Source: Polaribacter gangjinensis (GTDB lineage: Bacteria > Bacteroidota > Bacteroidia > Flavobacteriales > Flavobacteriaceae). From it: a DNA stretch of 64,000 nt. Made by a program: the position numbers and the translations under genes. Numbering within the stretch: position 1 is the first letter of the stretch; each line of letters begins with the position of its first letter. Location: NCBI RefSeq assembly GCF_038024125.1, contig NZ_CP150662.1:2559501-2623500 (forward strand). The letters run 5' to 3'. The notes below the pieces were generated by a model that made no database searches, had not been told where the DNA came from, and was given only the letters and a program-made list of their open reading frames with translations. Below are positions 25,726-34,407 of this stretch, in pieces.

Positions 25726-26262
25726 ATGCAAGATACCTCAAAACAATATGATGCAGTCATTGAAGATTGCCGAAGTTTATTCATCAAAAAAATGGCTGAT
25801 TATGGAAGTGCATGGCGTATTTTGCGTTTGCCTTCGTTGACAGATCAAATTTTTATCAAAGCCCAAAGAATTCGTCAATTACAAGAAAATTCGGTTAGAA
25901 AAGTAGATGAAGGAGAAATACCTGAGTTTATTGGCATCATCAATTATTCTTTAATGGCATTGATTCAGTTGGATTTAGGCGTTTCTGAAAACCCTGATTT
26001 ATCGGTTGAAGAAGCAACAGCTTTGTATGATAAGCACTTAAAAATCACTAAAGAATTGATGTTGAATAAAAATCATGATTATGGCGAAGCTTGGCGTGAT
26101 ATGCGTGTTTCTAGTTTGACAGATTTAATTTTGCAAAAAATATTACGTGTTAAACAAATAGAGGATAATCAAGGAAAAACCTTGGTTTCTGAAGGAATTG
26201 ATGCCAATTATCAAGACATGATAAATTATTCAGTTTTTGCGTTAATTCACCTTAATAACTAA
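25726..26262 (+). CDS. DUF1599 protein with two tandem domain copies
   Basis: The product has 178 residues and contains the same unit twice: KMADYGSAWRILRLPSLTDQ near residue 24 and KNHDYGEAWRDMRVSSLTDL near residue 118. This is DUF1599, also called nucleotide-modification-associated domain 1, of unknown biochemical role. The protein is soluble and acidic. It is followed by a DoxX-type membrane protein after seven bases, an arrangement that is common in Bacteroidetes. Confidence 0.88.
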   Translation: MQDTSKQYDAVIEDCRSLFIKKMADYGSAWRILRLPSLTDQIFIKAQRIRQLQENSVRKVDEGEIPEFIGIINYSLMALIQLDLGVSENPDLSVEEATALYDKHLKITKELMLNKNHDYGEAWRDMRVSSLTDLILQKILRVKQIEDNQGKTLVSEGIDANYQDMINYSVFALIHLNN

Positions 26263-26269
26263 ATTTTAG

Positions 26270-27235
26270 ATGAAAATACTTGTTCATATTACTAGATTTA
26301 TAGTTGGAGTTTTATTTATTTTCTCAGGATTTGTAAAATTGGTAGATCCAATAGGCTCTCAATATAAATTCGAAGAATACTTTTCAGAAAGTGTATTGAA
26401 TATACCGTTTTTAATTCCGTATGCTTTGCCATTTGCCATTTTTCTAATCATTGCAGAAATCCTTTTAGGTGTAGCACTTTTGGTAGGATGGAAACCAAAA
26501 TTTACCGTTAGAAGTTTGTTGATAATGGTCATTTTCTTTTTTTTCTTGACAGGCTATTCTGCTTATTTTGATAAAGTTACAGATTGTGGATGTTTTGGAG
26601 ACGCTATCAAATTAACACCTTGGCAAACATTTTACAAAGATGTTGTTTTAACAGTTTTGATTTTCTTTTTAAGCTACAAAACCAAATTAATTACACCTTT
26701 AAAATCAAAATATTTTCCTGGAAAAGTTGTTTTTTGGTCATTGATTATTTCAAGTTTTATCACCTATTATGTGTTAGCACATTTGCCAATTATCGATTTT
26801 AGACCTTATGCCATTGGAAAAAACATTCCAAAAGGAATGGAATATCCAGAAGATGGAAGTTTGCCAAAAGTGCACGATTTTATGTTAGAAGATTCTCAGA
26901 ATGATTTAGCTCCTGAGATTTTAAAAATGAAAAAAGTAGTGCTTGTAATTGCCTATAATTTGGATAAAGCCGATTTTGAAGCGTTTCCCGACATCAAAAA
27001 AATGGCAGACAAAGCCATTAAAAAAGGCTATAAAGTATATGGAGCTTCAGCCTCTTTTTCTGATATTTTACAAATGACCATCAAAAAGTTTGACTTGCCT
27101 TTTGATTTTTTATTTTGTGATGAAACAACTTTAAAAACGATCATCAGATCAAATCCTGGTATCGTAATTTTAAACGAAGGAACTGTAGTAGATAAAAGAA
27201 ATTGGAGAGATATTGAAGATTTAAAGTTTGAGTAA
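26270..27235 (+). CDS. DoxX/MauE-type membrane protein (BT_3928-like)
   Basis: The product has 321 residues with four membrane helices in the first 140 residues (DoxX/MauE-like, including the CGCFGDAIKL motif with two cysteines), a fifth helix near residue 160, and a thioredoxin-like soluble domain in the C-terminal half (MKKVVLVIAYNLDKADFE) lacking a CxxC. The architecture suggests an electron-transfer or redox-sensing membrane protein, but no substrate is known. It is probably cotranscribed with the DUF1599 gene. Confidence 0.8.
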   Translation: MKILVHITRFIVGVLFIFSGFVKLVDPIGSQYKFEEYFSESVLNIPFLIPYALPFAIFLIIAEILLGVALLVGWKPKFTVRSLLIMVIFFFFLTGYSAYFDKVTDCGCFGDAIKLTPWQTFYKDVVLTVLIFFLSYKTKLITPLKSKYFPGKVVFWSLIISSFITYYVLAHLPIIDFRPYAIGKNIPKGMEYPEDGSLPKVHDFMLEDSQNDLAPEILKMKKVVLVIAYNLDKADFEAFPDIKKMADKAIKKGYKVYGASASFSDILQMTIKKFDLPFDFLFCDETTLKTIIRSNPGIVILNEGTVVDKRNWRDIEDLKFE

Positions 27236-27284
27236 ATCAGATTTCTAAACAGAAATTCTTAAAAATCAAAAACAAGTAAAGTAA

Positions 27285-27986
27285 ATGAACGATTTTGTAA
27301 GCTATCATTCCGCAGAAAATTATGCAATTATTGGTATCAATAACGGAAAAGCAAATGCCATTTCTCATGAGGTTATTGAGGGAATCAATTTTTATTTAGA
27401 CGAAGCTGAGAAAAACAGTTTAGTAGTTATTTTAACTGGAATTTCTGGAATATTTTCTGCAGGATTTGATTTGAAAGTGATGACAAAATCTCCAGCATCT
27501 GCCAAAGAATTAGTAACAAAGGGTTCTAAATTATCACTCAGAATGTTGTCTTTTCCACAGCCAATCATTGTGGCTTGTAATGGTCATGCCATCGCAAAAG
27601 GAGCTTTTTTATTACTTTCAGCTGATTATAGAATTGGTGTGGAAGGTGATTTTAAAATTGGTTTGAACGAAGTGCAAATTGGAATTACCATGCATCATGC
27701 AGGAATTGCGATTGCCAAAGCGCGAATGTCTGAAGTTTTTTTGAATAGAAGTGTCAATAATGCAGAGATTTACAATCCGAAAGAAGCAATTTCTGCTGGT
27801 TTTTTAGATGTAATTGTGCCTGAAAGTGAGTTGATTGCAACTGCAGTTGCAACTGCTAAAATGTTTGCAAAACTTAATCCAATTGCACATGCTGCTACAA
27901 AATTAAGAGTAAGAAAGCTGCATTTAGAAAACTTAAAAAACGCTATTGAATTGGATTTGAATGAAGAAATATCCATCAATCCTTAG
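27285..27986 (+). CDS. Crotonase / enoyl-CoA hydratase family protein
   Basis: The product has 233 residues with the crotonase fold. The oxyanion-hole loops are seen at SGIFSAGFDLKVM and NGHAIAKGAFLLLSADYRIG, and a glutamate sits in GLNEVQIGITM where the catalytic Glu of hydratases usually lies. Such proteins act on acyl-CoA thioesters in fatty-acid or amino-acid breakdown; the exact reaction is not evident. The gene ends in a four-base overlap with the convergent DUF1684 gene. Confidence 0.82.
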   Translation: MNDFVSYHSAENYAIIGINNGKANAISHEVIEGINFYLDEAEKNSLVVILTGISGIFSAGFDLKVMTKSPASAKELVTKGSKLSLRMLSFPQPIIVACNGHAIAKGAFLLLSADYRIGVEGDFKIGLNEVQIGITMHHAGIAIAKARMSEVFLNRSVNNAEIYNPKEAISAGFLDVIVPESELIATAVATAKMFAKLNPIAHAATKLRVRKLHLENLKNAIELDLNEEISINP

Positions 27987-28594
27987 TCTTTTTTAAACTT
28001 TTTAATCCCTGCTTTAATTTCTAAATTCAAGTGATTTTTTCTGGGAGTTAAAGGACAAGAATACTTTTCATTGTAAGCACAATATGGATTGTAAGTATTG
28101 TTAAAATTCAAAATTAGGGTATTATCATTAGCAATATCAGTAGTCATTACATCCATATAACGTCCTCCTCCATAAGATTCATTGCCTGAAGTATCATCTG
28201 TAAAAGGCAAAAACAAGTAATTTTTATATTTTTCATCTCTCAAATCGTCTTGACTTTGATAAATGGTTAATTGACAATCTACACCTTTTAATTTGAAAAA
28301 TAAGATTCCAAATTCTTTGTATAAGGGTTTTCTATCAGTGGTTGTTGCCATTTCAAAAACGGGTGCATTTTTGGTTTTTACAAGTGTTGCTTTCACAACA
28401 TAAGATGAATCAACTGGAAAAAAATCAAGTCCTTTAAATTTTTTTAAATCAGATGGTTTTAAAGGAGAAGTTGAGGCATCTTTAAAACTTGAGTTAAGTT
28501 TTTGCTGATATTCAGTATCGCCAACCAAGGATCTTTTTCCTTGAGAATTGCACGAAAGAAATGATAAAATAGCTATAAATAATAAGTTTTTCAT
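27983..28594 (-). CDS. DUF1684 lipoprotein
   Basis: The product has 203 residues with an N-terminal lipoprotein signal (MKNLLFIAILSFLSC, lipobox Cys15). The mature part carries the DUF1684 hallmarks: GLDFFPVD, TTDRKPLYKEFGILFFKL, FNNTYNPYCAYNEKYSCPL. The two cysteine pairs in the last motif may bind metal. Function is unknown. It starts nine bases after the antiporter gene and ends in an overlap with the crotonase gene. Confidence 0.82.
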   Translation of the reverse strand: MKNLLFIAILSFLSCNSQGKRSLVGDTEYQQKLNSSFKDASTSPLKPSDLKKFKGLDFFPVDSSYVVKATLVKTKNAPVFEMATTTDRKPLYKEFGILFFKLKGVDCQLTIYQSQDDLRDEKYKNYLFLPFTDDTSGNESYGGGRYMDVMTTDIANDNTLILNFNNTYNPYCAYNEKYSCPLTPRKNHLNLEIKAGIKKFKKD

Positions 28595-28603
28595 GTGATG
28601 AAT

Positions 28604-29536
28604 TTATAGCGTCCAATATACAAATCCTGAGTAAATAAATAACAAAACAACGCCATCAATCCAATTCAATTTCCATATTTTCGGTAAAAAAACAAGAGGT
28701 AAAATGAGCAAAGAAGTGGCTAACATCCAAAGAATATCATTGGTTAAAAACTTTTGATCTATGACTGTAATAGGAGTAATTATAGCTGTAATTCCAAGTA
28801 CACCAAGGATATTAAAAATATTAGAACCAACTAAATTACCAAGAGAAATCGCTTTTTCTTTTTTAATAATTGCAATGATTGAAGCTGCTAATTCGGGAAT
28901 ACTCGTGCCAATTGAAACAACAGTAACCCCAATAACACGATCACTAACTCCAAAATCTTTTGCTAATGAAGTTGCTCCAGAAATTAAAAATTCTGAACCT
29001 CCCCAAAGACCAACTGCACCCAAAGTTAGAAAAAAAACAATTTTATAAAAAGGTAAAGTTTCTACATCATTTGGGATTTCATCTGAGATTGTTGTGTTTT
29101 GAAATCGTAGAAGAAAAATTAAAAATGCGATTAAAATTGACACAAAAATAACACCTTCGTATCTTGTAATGATTTGATCGTTAGATAAAAAGTAAAACAG
29201 AATTATTGATGCAATCATCATCACAGGCCAATCTGTTTTATAAAAACTTTTTTGAACTTCCATAGAGCCAAAAAGTAAGGTAACTCCGAGAATCAAAGAA
29301 ATATTTGCTATGTTAGATCCAACTACATTTCCTAATGCCAAATCAGAGGCTCCATTCATTGCGGCATTTATACTAACAATTAGCTCAGGAGCTGAGGTCG
29401 CAAATGAAACCACTGTCATTCCTATCACTATTTTAGAAATATTGAGTTTTAATGAGAGTGCTACAGCCGATTTTAACAACCAATTTCCTCCTAAAACCAA
29501 TAAAATTAATCCAACAATTACTAATAAAAAATTCAT
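28604..29536 (-). CDS. Calcium/sodium antiporter, CaCA family (YrbG-like)
   Basis: The product has 310 residues and about ten membrane helices. The two inverted alpha repeats are clear: SFATSAPELIVSINAA near residue 45 and VSIGTSIPELAASIIAI near residue 207, each with the ion-coordinating Glu, and the GNVVGSNIANI / GNLVGSNIFNI partners. It exchanges cytoplasmic Ca2+ for Na+ or H+. The DUF1684 gene follows after nine bases and is probably co-transcribed. Confidence 0.92.
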   Translation of the reverse strand: MNFLLVIVGLILLVLGGNWLLKSAVALSLKLNISKIVIGMTVVSFATSAPELIVSINAAMNGASDLALGNVVGSNIANISLILGVTLLFGSMEVQKSFYKTDWPVMMIASIILFYFLSNDQIITRYEGVIFVSILIAFLIFLLRFQNTTISDEIPNDVETLPFYKIVFFLTLGAVGLWGGSEFLISGATSLAKDFGVSDRVIGVTVVSIGTSIPELAASIIAIIKKEKAISLGNLVGSNIFNILGVLGITAIITPITVIDQKFLTNDILWMLATSLLILPLVFLPKIWKLNWIDGVVLLFIYSGFVYWTL

Positions 29537-29670
29537 GTTTTTAATTTTTCACGAAGATACACGTTCCTTATTCGATTTAGAAATGAAGAGGTATGATTTA
29601 GATGAATTTTGTCATTTATTTAAGAGTTTTATTGAATAAAATAAAAATCAAATTTAAAGTCTATTTTTAG

Positions 29671-29678
29671 TAACTTTG
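29671..29678 (+). promoter_or_regulatory. -7 promoter element of small conserved gene
   Basis: TAACTTTG matches TAnnTTTG, 19 bases before the ATG at 29698. Confidence 0.6.
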
Positions 29679-29697
29679 GCTATCTTTCGATACAATA

Positions 29698-29850
29698 ATG
29701 GAGAAAAAATGCTTTAAAATTTTGGCAAAAGTCAATAAATTGATATTGCCATCATACACAAAAAAAAGGTTGGATATTACCAAAGCTACAAAATTGCAAT
29801 TAATAATCATTGGATGGAGAGCTTATGTCACTATGAAAGCTCTAGATTAA
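29698..29850 (+). CDS. Small basic protein, 50 aa
   Basis: This short frame runs ATG to TAA and encodes 50 residues beginning MEKKCFKILAKVNK and ending GWRAYVTMKALD. It is rich in lysine, hydrophobic in patterned fashion and has no signal peptide. A consensus -7 element sits 19 bases upstream, which supports expression. I recall similar short flavobacterial proteins, sometimes misnamed SsrA-binding protein, but they lack the SmpB fold. Function unknown. Confidence 0.65.
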   Translation: MEKKCFKILAKVNKLILPSYTKKRLDITKATKLQLIIIGWRAYVTMKALD

Positions 29851-29947
29851 TTTAGAATTGTGTATCTTTATGGATGAATGTCTAAAGATGTATAAATAGA
29901 TCAACATATCATTTCATGTTAATTTTTATGCTAAAAAATCGTTACTT

Positions 29948-30184
29948 ATGAAAAATGAATATCAAAAACTTTTTACTAGCTCTACCATCATTATAAATGG
30001 GTTAACAACTCTTTTAGAAGAACAAGGAATCAGATATATTATCAAAGATCGATTTGAATCAGCACGTTTAGCAGGTTTTGGCGAATTTATGAATGCTGTT
30101 GAAATTCATGTGCAATCTTCACAATTAGCAGAAGCACAAAAAATTTTAGAAACGTATAAGTTGACATTAAACTCAGAAAGTTAA
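29948..30184 (+). CDS. DUF2007 domain protein (putative signal-transducing protein)
   Basis: The product has 78 residues and is a single DUF2007 domain: an N-terminal strand with the FTSSTIIINGLTTLLEEQGI segment, then VEIHVQSSQLAEAQKIL. The family resembles a ferredoxin-like fold and its function is unknown. No signal or membrane segment is present. The gene lies just upstream of tRNA-Arg. Confidence 0.82.
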   Translation: MKNEYQKLFTSSTIIINGLTTLLEEQGIRYIIKDRFESARLAGFGEFMNAVEIHVQSSQLAEAQKILETYKLTLNSES

Positions 30185-30215
30185 AAATAGATTTTCTATT
30201 TTAAAAAATAGGCAG

Positions 30216-30223
30216 TATATTTG
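30216..30223 (+). promoter_or_regulatory. -7 promoter element of tRNA-Arg
   Basis: TATATTTG matches TAnnTTTG, 12 bases before the tRNA. Confidence 0.72.
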
Positions 30224-30235
30224 CACCCGCTTTAA

Positions 30236-30309
30236 GGCCTCGTGGCGCAACTGAATAGCGCATCTGATTACGGCTCAGAAGGTTACAGGTTTGAATCCTG
30301 TCGAGGTCA
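30236..30309 (+). tRNA. tRNA-Arg (anticodon ACG)
   Basis: The 74 bases form a complete cloverleaf: acceptor GGCCTCG/CGAGGTC (one G-U pair), D arm GCGC..GCGC, anticodon stem TCTGA/TCAGA with loop TTACGGC (anticodon ACG), T arm ACAGG-TTTGAAT-CCTGT, discriminator A. CCA is not encoded. A -7 element precedes it and a strong terminator follows. Confidence 0.97.
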
Positions 30310-30310
30310 C

Positions 30311-30342
30311 AAAAAACTCATCTTATTAGATGAGTTTTTTTT
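30311..30342 (+). terminator. Terminator of tRNA-Arg
   Basis: The stem AAAAAACTCATCT/AGATGAGTTTTTT with loop TATT begins two bases after the tRNA and ends in a T run. The symmetrical A and T runs make it bidirectional, so it could also serve the small gene on the minus strand. Confidence 0.92.
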
Positions 30343-30349
30343 ATACTTT

Positions 30350-30625
30350 TTATTCAGCAAAATATTGTTTTAATGCCATTCTGTGCTCAGGAATGCTCTT
30401 GTCATAATTAGTTACCAAAACTTCTATAATTTCTGGAGCAATTTTTCCAATTTCTTTTTTGTTTTTAAATCTGGCAACATAAAGATTGTAGGTTGTTGCT
30501 GTTTTTTCGAAAATGAGAAAATGAGTTTCGTTTAATTCTGTAAAACTAATTTCATTCGAGGAAAATGTTCCAGATGTATCTTTAAAGAAATCTGAAAATT
30601 GGTAGTATTTGAATATGTTTTCCAT
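30350..30625 (-). CDS. Conserved hypothetical protein, 91 aa, downstream of clpS
   Basis: The product is a 91-residue soluble protein starting MENIFKYYQFSDFF, with a central beta-rich part (ETHFLIFEKTATTYNLYVARF) and a helical end (PEHRMALKQYF). I do not recognise a characterised family. It begins six bases after clpS and is likely the last gene of the prmA-clpS transcript. Function unknown. Confidence 0.65.
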   Translation of the reverse strand: MENIFKYYQFSDFFKDTSGTFSSNEISFTELNETHFLIFEKTATTYNLYVARFKNKKEIGKIAPEIIEVLVTNYDKSIPEHRMALKQYFAE

Positions 30626-30631
30626 TCTTTT

Positions 30632-30907
30632 TTATATCAACTCTGCTGATAGGCCAAGTTGCAATAGTTTTGAACATCTTGGTTCTAAATCTTTCAATTC
30701 ACCAGATTTTACGGTGCATTTTCCTTTATAATGGACTAAATAGGTGCATTGTTCAGCTTGTTCTAACGTATGTTCACAAACATTTATAAGCGATTCAATT
30801 ACAAACTCAAAAGTGTTCACATCGTCATTGTGTAACACAATTTCATGTTGATGCGTTTCTTGCTCTAAAACGTCAACTTCATCTTGAATTTTTTCTTTAG
30901 TTCCCAT
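30632..30907 (-). CDS. clpS: ATP-dependent Clp protease adaptor ClpS
   Basis: The product has 91 residues. ClpS delivers N-degron substrates (Leu, Phe, Tyr, Trp N termini) to ClpAP or ClpCP. The hallmark binding-pocket residues are in LHNDDVNTFEFVIESL, followed by the conserved helices and the HYKGKCTVKSG loop. Length and motifs fit. It lies between prmA (20 bases upstream) and a small hypothetical gene, a common flavobacterial order. Confidence 0.92.
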   Translation of the reverse strand: MGTKEKIQDEVDVLEQETHQHEIVLHNDDVNTFEFVIESLINVCEHTLEQAEQCTYLVHYKGKCTVKSGELKDLEPRCSKLLQLGLSAELI

Positions 30908-30927
30908 GCAATAAAAATAAATAAAAA

Positions 30928-31764
30928 TTATTGTTTTTTATAATGTGCTGAAAGCCATTGATTTTTAGTTTTTGTTTTCTGTAATTTTAGTTGATTTTTA
31001 GAAGCTTCTTCATCAATGATTGGTAAATCTTCTTCATAAAACCCACTTAACAACAAAATTCCGTCTTTTTCTAAACAATTTGTATATATTTTCATGTCCG
31101 CTAACAAAATATTTCTATTGATATTGGCAATTATCACATCATATTTTTGGTTAGTTAAAAGTGATGCATCTCCTTGATAAACAGTAATATGATTGCAATT
31201 ATTGCGCTCAACATTTTCGATAGAATTGGTATAACACCATTCGTCAATATCTATTGCATCAATAGGTTTTGCACCTTTTATTTCAGCAAAAATGGCTAAA
31301 ATTCCAGTGCCACAACCCATGTCTAACACTTTTTTATTCTTTAAATCGAGCTCTAATAAATGCTGAATCATCATGTGTGTAGTTTCGTGATGACCAGTAC
31401 CAAAACTCATTTTTGGTTCGATGATAATTTGATATTGTAAGTTTGGATTTTCATGAAATGGCGCTCGAATACTTACCAAATCATCAACTTGAATGGGTTC
31501 AAAATTCTTTTCCCATTCTTCATTCCAGTTGGTTTGTGCTACTTCATGAAAATCATATTCAATTTCGAATTCATCAGAATTTAGAATAAAAATATCATCC
31601 AAAATAGTTTCAAACCAATCGTTTTTTTGAATGTAGGCAAGCATTCCTGTTTCATTTTCAACAAAACTTTCGAAACCTACTTCTCCTAATTCGGCAACTA
31701 AAATTTCGGTTGCAGGTTCTTTTGGTGAAATTTTAAAATCGTATTCAATATAAATATTATCCAT
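30928..31764 (-). CDS. prmA: Ribosomal protein L11 methyltransferase
   Basis: The product trimethylates ribosomal protein L11 using S-adenosylmethionine. The N-terminal substrate-recognition domain (about 1-110) has the PrmA pattern; the methyltransferase core has FGTGHHETTHMM, the SAM loop LDMGCGTGILAIFA, and the catalytic-region motif VIANINRNIL (NPPY replaced by N-I-N-R as in this family). The 278 residues are normal. The ATG directly follows a hairpin and T run that also terminates tpiA, so the leader is strongly structured. Confidence 0.93.
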   Translation of the reverse strand: MDNIYIEYDFKISPKEPATEILVAELGEVGFESFVENETGMLAYIQKNDWFETILDDIFILNSDEFEIEYDFHEVAQTNWNEEWEKNFEPIQVDDLVSIRAPFHENPNLQYQIIIEPKMSFGTGHHETTHMMIQHLLELDLKNKKVLDMGCGTGILAIFAEIKGAKPIDAIDIDEWCYTNSIENVERNNCNHITVYQGDASLLTNQKYDVIIANINRNILLADMKIYTNCLEKDGILLLSGFYEEDLPIIDEEASKNQLKLQKTKTKNQWLSAHYKKQ

Positions 31765-31802
31765 AAAAAAAGCGTCAAGATTTCTAATTAAAATCTTGAC
31801 GC
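31765..31802 (-). terminator. tpiA terminator overlapping the prmA leader
   Basis: The minus strand has GCGTCAAGATTT, loop, AAATCTTGACGC, then TTTTTTT directly joined to the prmA ATG. It is a textbook terminator for tpiA, 42 bases after its stop. The prmA promoter element overlaps its first base, so the same hairpin would form in the prmA mRNA leader. Confidence 0.85.
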
Positions 31803-31809
31803 AAATTTA
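31802..31809 (-). promoter_or_regulatory. Candidate -7 promoter element of prmA
   Basis: The minus strand reads TAAATTTG, a match to TAnnTTTG, 37 bases before the prmA ATG and abutting the terminator hairpin. Transcription from it would start inside or at the hairpin. Confidence 0.5.
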
Positions 31810-31844
31810 TTGTATTTTAGAGGAAGTTTTACAAAAACTTGACT

Positions 31845-32603
31845 TTAAATTGCTTCGATAATGGCTACAAAATCTTCAGCAACCAAAGATGCACCTCCAA
31901 TTAAACCACCATCGACATCTGGTTTTGAAAAAATTTCTTCGGCATTTGATGCTTTTACACTTCCTCCGTATAAAATGGAAACAGAATCAGCTGTTTCTTG
32001 ACCAAACTTTTTAGCCAATACATTTCTAACAAAAGCATGCATTTCTTGCGCTTGATCTGGAGTCGCAGTTTCACCTGTTCCAATTGCCCAAACAGGTTCA
32101 TAAGCTAAAATGATATTTTTAAAATCAGCAGCCTTTAAGTGAAACAAAGTGTTTTTTAATTGGCTTCCTACTTCTAACAAGTGGTTGTCTAATTTTCTTT
32201 GCTCCAATAATTCACCAAAACAAAATATTACTTCTAAATCGTTTGCCAATGCAGCATCAATTTTTCTAGCGATTAATTCATCATCTTCACCAAAATATTG
32301 TCTTCTTTCAGAATGACCAAGAATTACTGTTTTTACACCAATTGATTGCAACATTTCTGCGGATATTTCTCCTGTAAAAGCACCATTTTTTGCTTGATGC
32401 ATATTTTGCGCAGCCACTTCAATTTTTGAATCTTTGGCACTTTTGATTGCTCCAACTAGATTTACAAACGATGGAGCAACAATAACTCTCGCATTATTTA
32501 ACTCTAAATCAGCAATCGATTTTTTTACTTTTCGGATAAGCTGGCTCGTTTCTTTAACGCCATTATTCATTTTCCAATTTCCAGCGACTATTTTTTTTCT
32601 CAT
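31845..32603 (-). CDS. tpiA: Triosephosphate isomerase
   Basis: The product interconverts dihydroxyacetone phosphate and glyceraldehyde 3-phosphate in glycolysis (EC 5.3.1.1). The catalytic residues are all visible: Lys in GNWKMN, His in ILGHSERRQ, Glu in AYEPVWAIGTG, and the phosphate-binding LYGGSVKASNA and DGGLIGGASL. The 252 residues are normal. It is followed by a terminator that overlaps the prmA leader, so the genes need not be one transcript. Confidence 0.97.
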   Translation of the reverse strand: MRKKIVAGNWKMNNGVKETSQLIRKVKKSIADLELNNARVIVAPSFVNLVGAIKSAKDSKIEVAAQNMHQAKNGAFTGEISAEMLQSIGVKTVILGHSERRQYFGEDDELIARKIDAALANDLEVIFCFGELLEQRKLDNHLLEVGSQLKNTLFHLKAADFKNIILAYEPVWAIGTGETATPDQAQEMHAFVRNVLAKKFGQETADSVSILYGGSVKASNAEEIFSKPDVDGGLIGGASLVAEDFVAIIEAI

Positions 32604-32690
32604 AATTATACTATTTGAAATGATATGTAAAGTTATAAAATTGATGCCAACATCGGTTGTAGATTTTAAAATACTTACTAAAACGATGTA

Positions 32691-33182
32691 TTAATTCGTT
32701 TTTATTGTCGCTAAAATGCGTTCATCAGTAATTTTTGTGGCTTTAAAAAGTGAAATACTTCCTTTTTCATCTACAATAATGTATCTAGGAATCCAACGTA
32801 AATTTAAAAAATCGACCAAATCTCCATTTTTCATTCCTTTGGGTAGGTTATAATGTTCACCTAAAATTTGAAAACGTTCAATTCCTTTTCTCCAACCCAA
32901 TGAGTTTTCATCTACAGAAATGTTTAAAAATATCACTGATGGATATGATTTTTGAATCTTTTTCAATTCAGGTAACCCTTTAATACAATCAGCACACCAA
33001 GAAGCCCAAACATTGATAAGCACCTTTTTTCCTTGATATTTTTCGATGATTTCTTTGAATAAAACAGTTTCATTTTGGATGCTAATCAAATTTTCGTTTA
33101 GTGCTTTTTCAGAAAATTTTGTGGGAGTTTCAAAGGAGCAACTTGTTAAAAAAAGTAGTAATATTATGCTGTATTTTTTCAT
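32691..33182 (-). CDS. TlpA-like thioredoxin lipoprotein
   Basis: The product has 163 residues with a lipoprotein signal (IILLLFLTSCS, lipobox Cys15) and a thioredoxin fold with active site WASWCADCI near residue 64 and the cis-Pro loop RWIPRYIIVD. It probably reduces or isomerises disulfides in the periplasm or at the outer membrane, as in cytochrome maturation. It lies 87 bases upstream of tpiA on the same strand and is divergent from pyrF. Confidence 0.88.
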   Translation of the reverse strand: MKKYSIILLLFLTSCSFETPTKFSEKALNENLISIQNETVLFKEIIEKYQGKKVLINVWASWCADCIKGLPELKKIQKSYPSVIFLNISVDENSLGWRKGIERFQILGEHYNLPKGMKNGDLVDFLNLRWIPRYIIVDEKGSISLFKATKITDERILATIKTN

Positions 33183-33263
33183 TTTTTGTGATGATTTGAA
33201 TGTTTTTGTCTTTTTTAAATAGGATTACTTACATCATTGAGTGCAAATAAAATACAAAATAAG

Positions 33264-33271
33264 TACTTTTG
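33264..33271 (+). promoter_or_regulatory. -7 promoter element of pyrF
   Basis: TACTTTTG matches TAnnTTTG, 19 bases before the ATG. Confidence 0.65.
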
Positions 33272-33290
33272 CAGTGCTTAACTATAATCA

Positions 33291-34103
33291 ATGACGACAA
33301 AAGAGCTTGAAATTCAAATACGCCAAAAAAAATCATTTTTATGCATTGGTTTGGATGTTGATTTGCATAAAATTCCATCACATTTATTAACTTTTGATGA
33401 TCCAATTTTCGAATTTAACAAAAGCATTATTGATGCAACGCATCATTTGTGTGTGGCTTATAAACCCAATACGGCTTTTTATGAAGCTTATGGAATTAAA
33501 GGATGGCAATCTCTAAAAAAAACAATAGATTATTTGAACGAGTTTTATCCTGAATTTTACACCATTGCTGACGCAAAACGTGGTGATATAGGAAATACAT
33601 CAAGCATGTATGCAAAAGCTTTTTTTGAAGATTTAGGGTTTGATTCTGTGACAGTTGCACCTTATATGGGGAAAGATTCTGTGGAACCATTTTTAGCATT
33701 TCCAGACAAACATACTATTTTGTTAGCACTTACCTCTAATGAGGGTGCTTTTGATTTTCAAACAAAGAAAATTGATAAAAATGAATTGTATAAACAGGTT
33801 TTAGAAACTTCAAAAACTTGGAAAAATTCAGAAAACCTAATGTATGTTGTTGGTGCAACAAAAGCTGATTATTTCAAAGAAATCAGAAAAATAGTTCCAA
33901 ACTCATTTTTATTGGTTCCAGGAGTTGGGGCTCAAGGTGGCAAATTAGAAGATGTTTGTGAATTTGGTTTGAATTCACAAATTGGATTGCTAATCAATTC
34001 TTCACGCGAAATCATCTATGCTTCTTCAGGAAAAGATTTTGCTGAAAAGGCACAAGAACAAGCTATAAGATTACAGTTAGCAATGGAAAAAATATTGAGT
34101 TAG
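33291..34103 (+). CDS. pyrF: Orotidine-5'-phosphate decarboxylase, type 2
   Basis: The product converts orotidine 5'-monophosphate to UMP in pyrimidine synthesis (EC 4.1.1.23). The catalytic Asp-Lys-Asp network is in [22 protein letters not shown] at the N terminus and [12 protein letters not shown] at the phosphate site are further hallmarks of the type 2 subfamily, as is the 270-residue length. It has its own promoter and appears to be a single-gene unit. Confidence 0.95.
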   Translation: MTTKELEIQIRQKKSFLCIGLDVDLHKIPSHLLTFDDPIFEFNKSIIDATHHLCVAYKPNTAFYEAYGIKGWQSLKKTIDYLNEFYPEFYTIADAKRGDIGNTSSMYAKAFFEDLGFDSVTVAPYMGKDSVEPFLAFPDKHTILLALTSNEGAFDFQTKKIDKNELYKQVLETSKTWKNSENLMYVVGATKADYFKEIRKIVPNSFLLVPGVGAQGGKLEDVCEFGLNSQIGLLINSSREIIYASSGKDFAEKAQEQAIRLQLAMEKILS

Positions 34104-34121
34104 GGATTTTGGCAAAAAATA

Positions 34122-34310
34122 TTATAAACTAAGTTCTCTATCTAGATAATTTACTTGATTTAATTTTTCTTTTAATTTCATTGCTTTAAAAGCTGCCAAA
34201 TCACTTTTACTCTCATCTTCAAAACTGTAGCTACATGACATTTCTAAAAGTTTTACATATCTTTCTTGGAGATGTTTTTTGTAGCTTTTTAATTGACGTA
34301 AATGAGACAT
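34122..34310 (-). CDS. Hypothetical coiled-coil protein, 62 aa
   Basis: The product is a 62-residue, highly charged, entirely helical protein (QLKSYKKHLQERYVKLLEM, then FKAMKLKEKLNQVNYL) with no signal or membrane segment. It fits a short coiled coil. I do not recognise a family. The frame is convergent with pyrF and separated from GH16 by 97 bases. Coding status is supported by composition only. Confidence 0.5.
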   Translation of the reverse strand: MSHLRQLKSYKKHLQERYVKLLEMSCSYSFEDESKSDLAAFKAMKLKEKLNQVNYLDRELSL

Positions 34311-34407
34311 TTTGAGTATATATTAGTCTCTAAATATACATAAAATATTTTATGTTTTACGATTTATTTCAAATAAATTATTCAAAATCAAAAAGATAGT
34401 TTTTTGT

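Noticed and set aside
29310..29639. Open frame overlapping the antiporter N terminus
   Set aside because: Mostly antisense to the antiporter; the non-overlapping tail of about 35 residues has no support.
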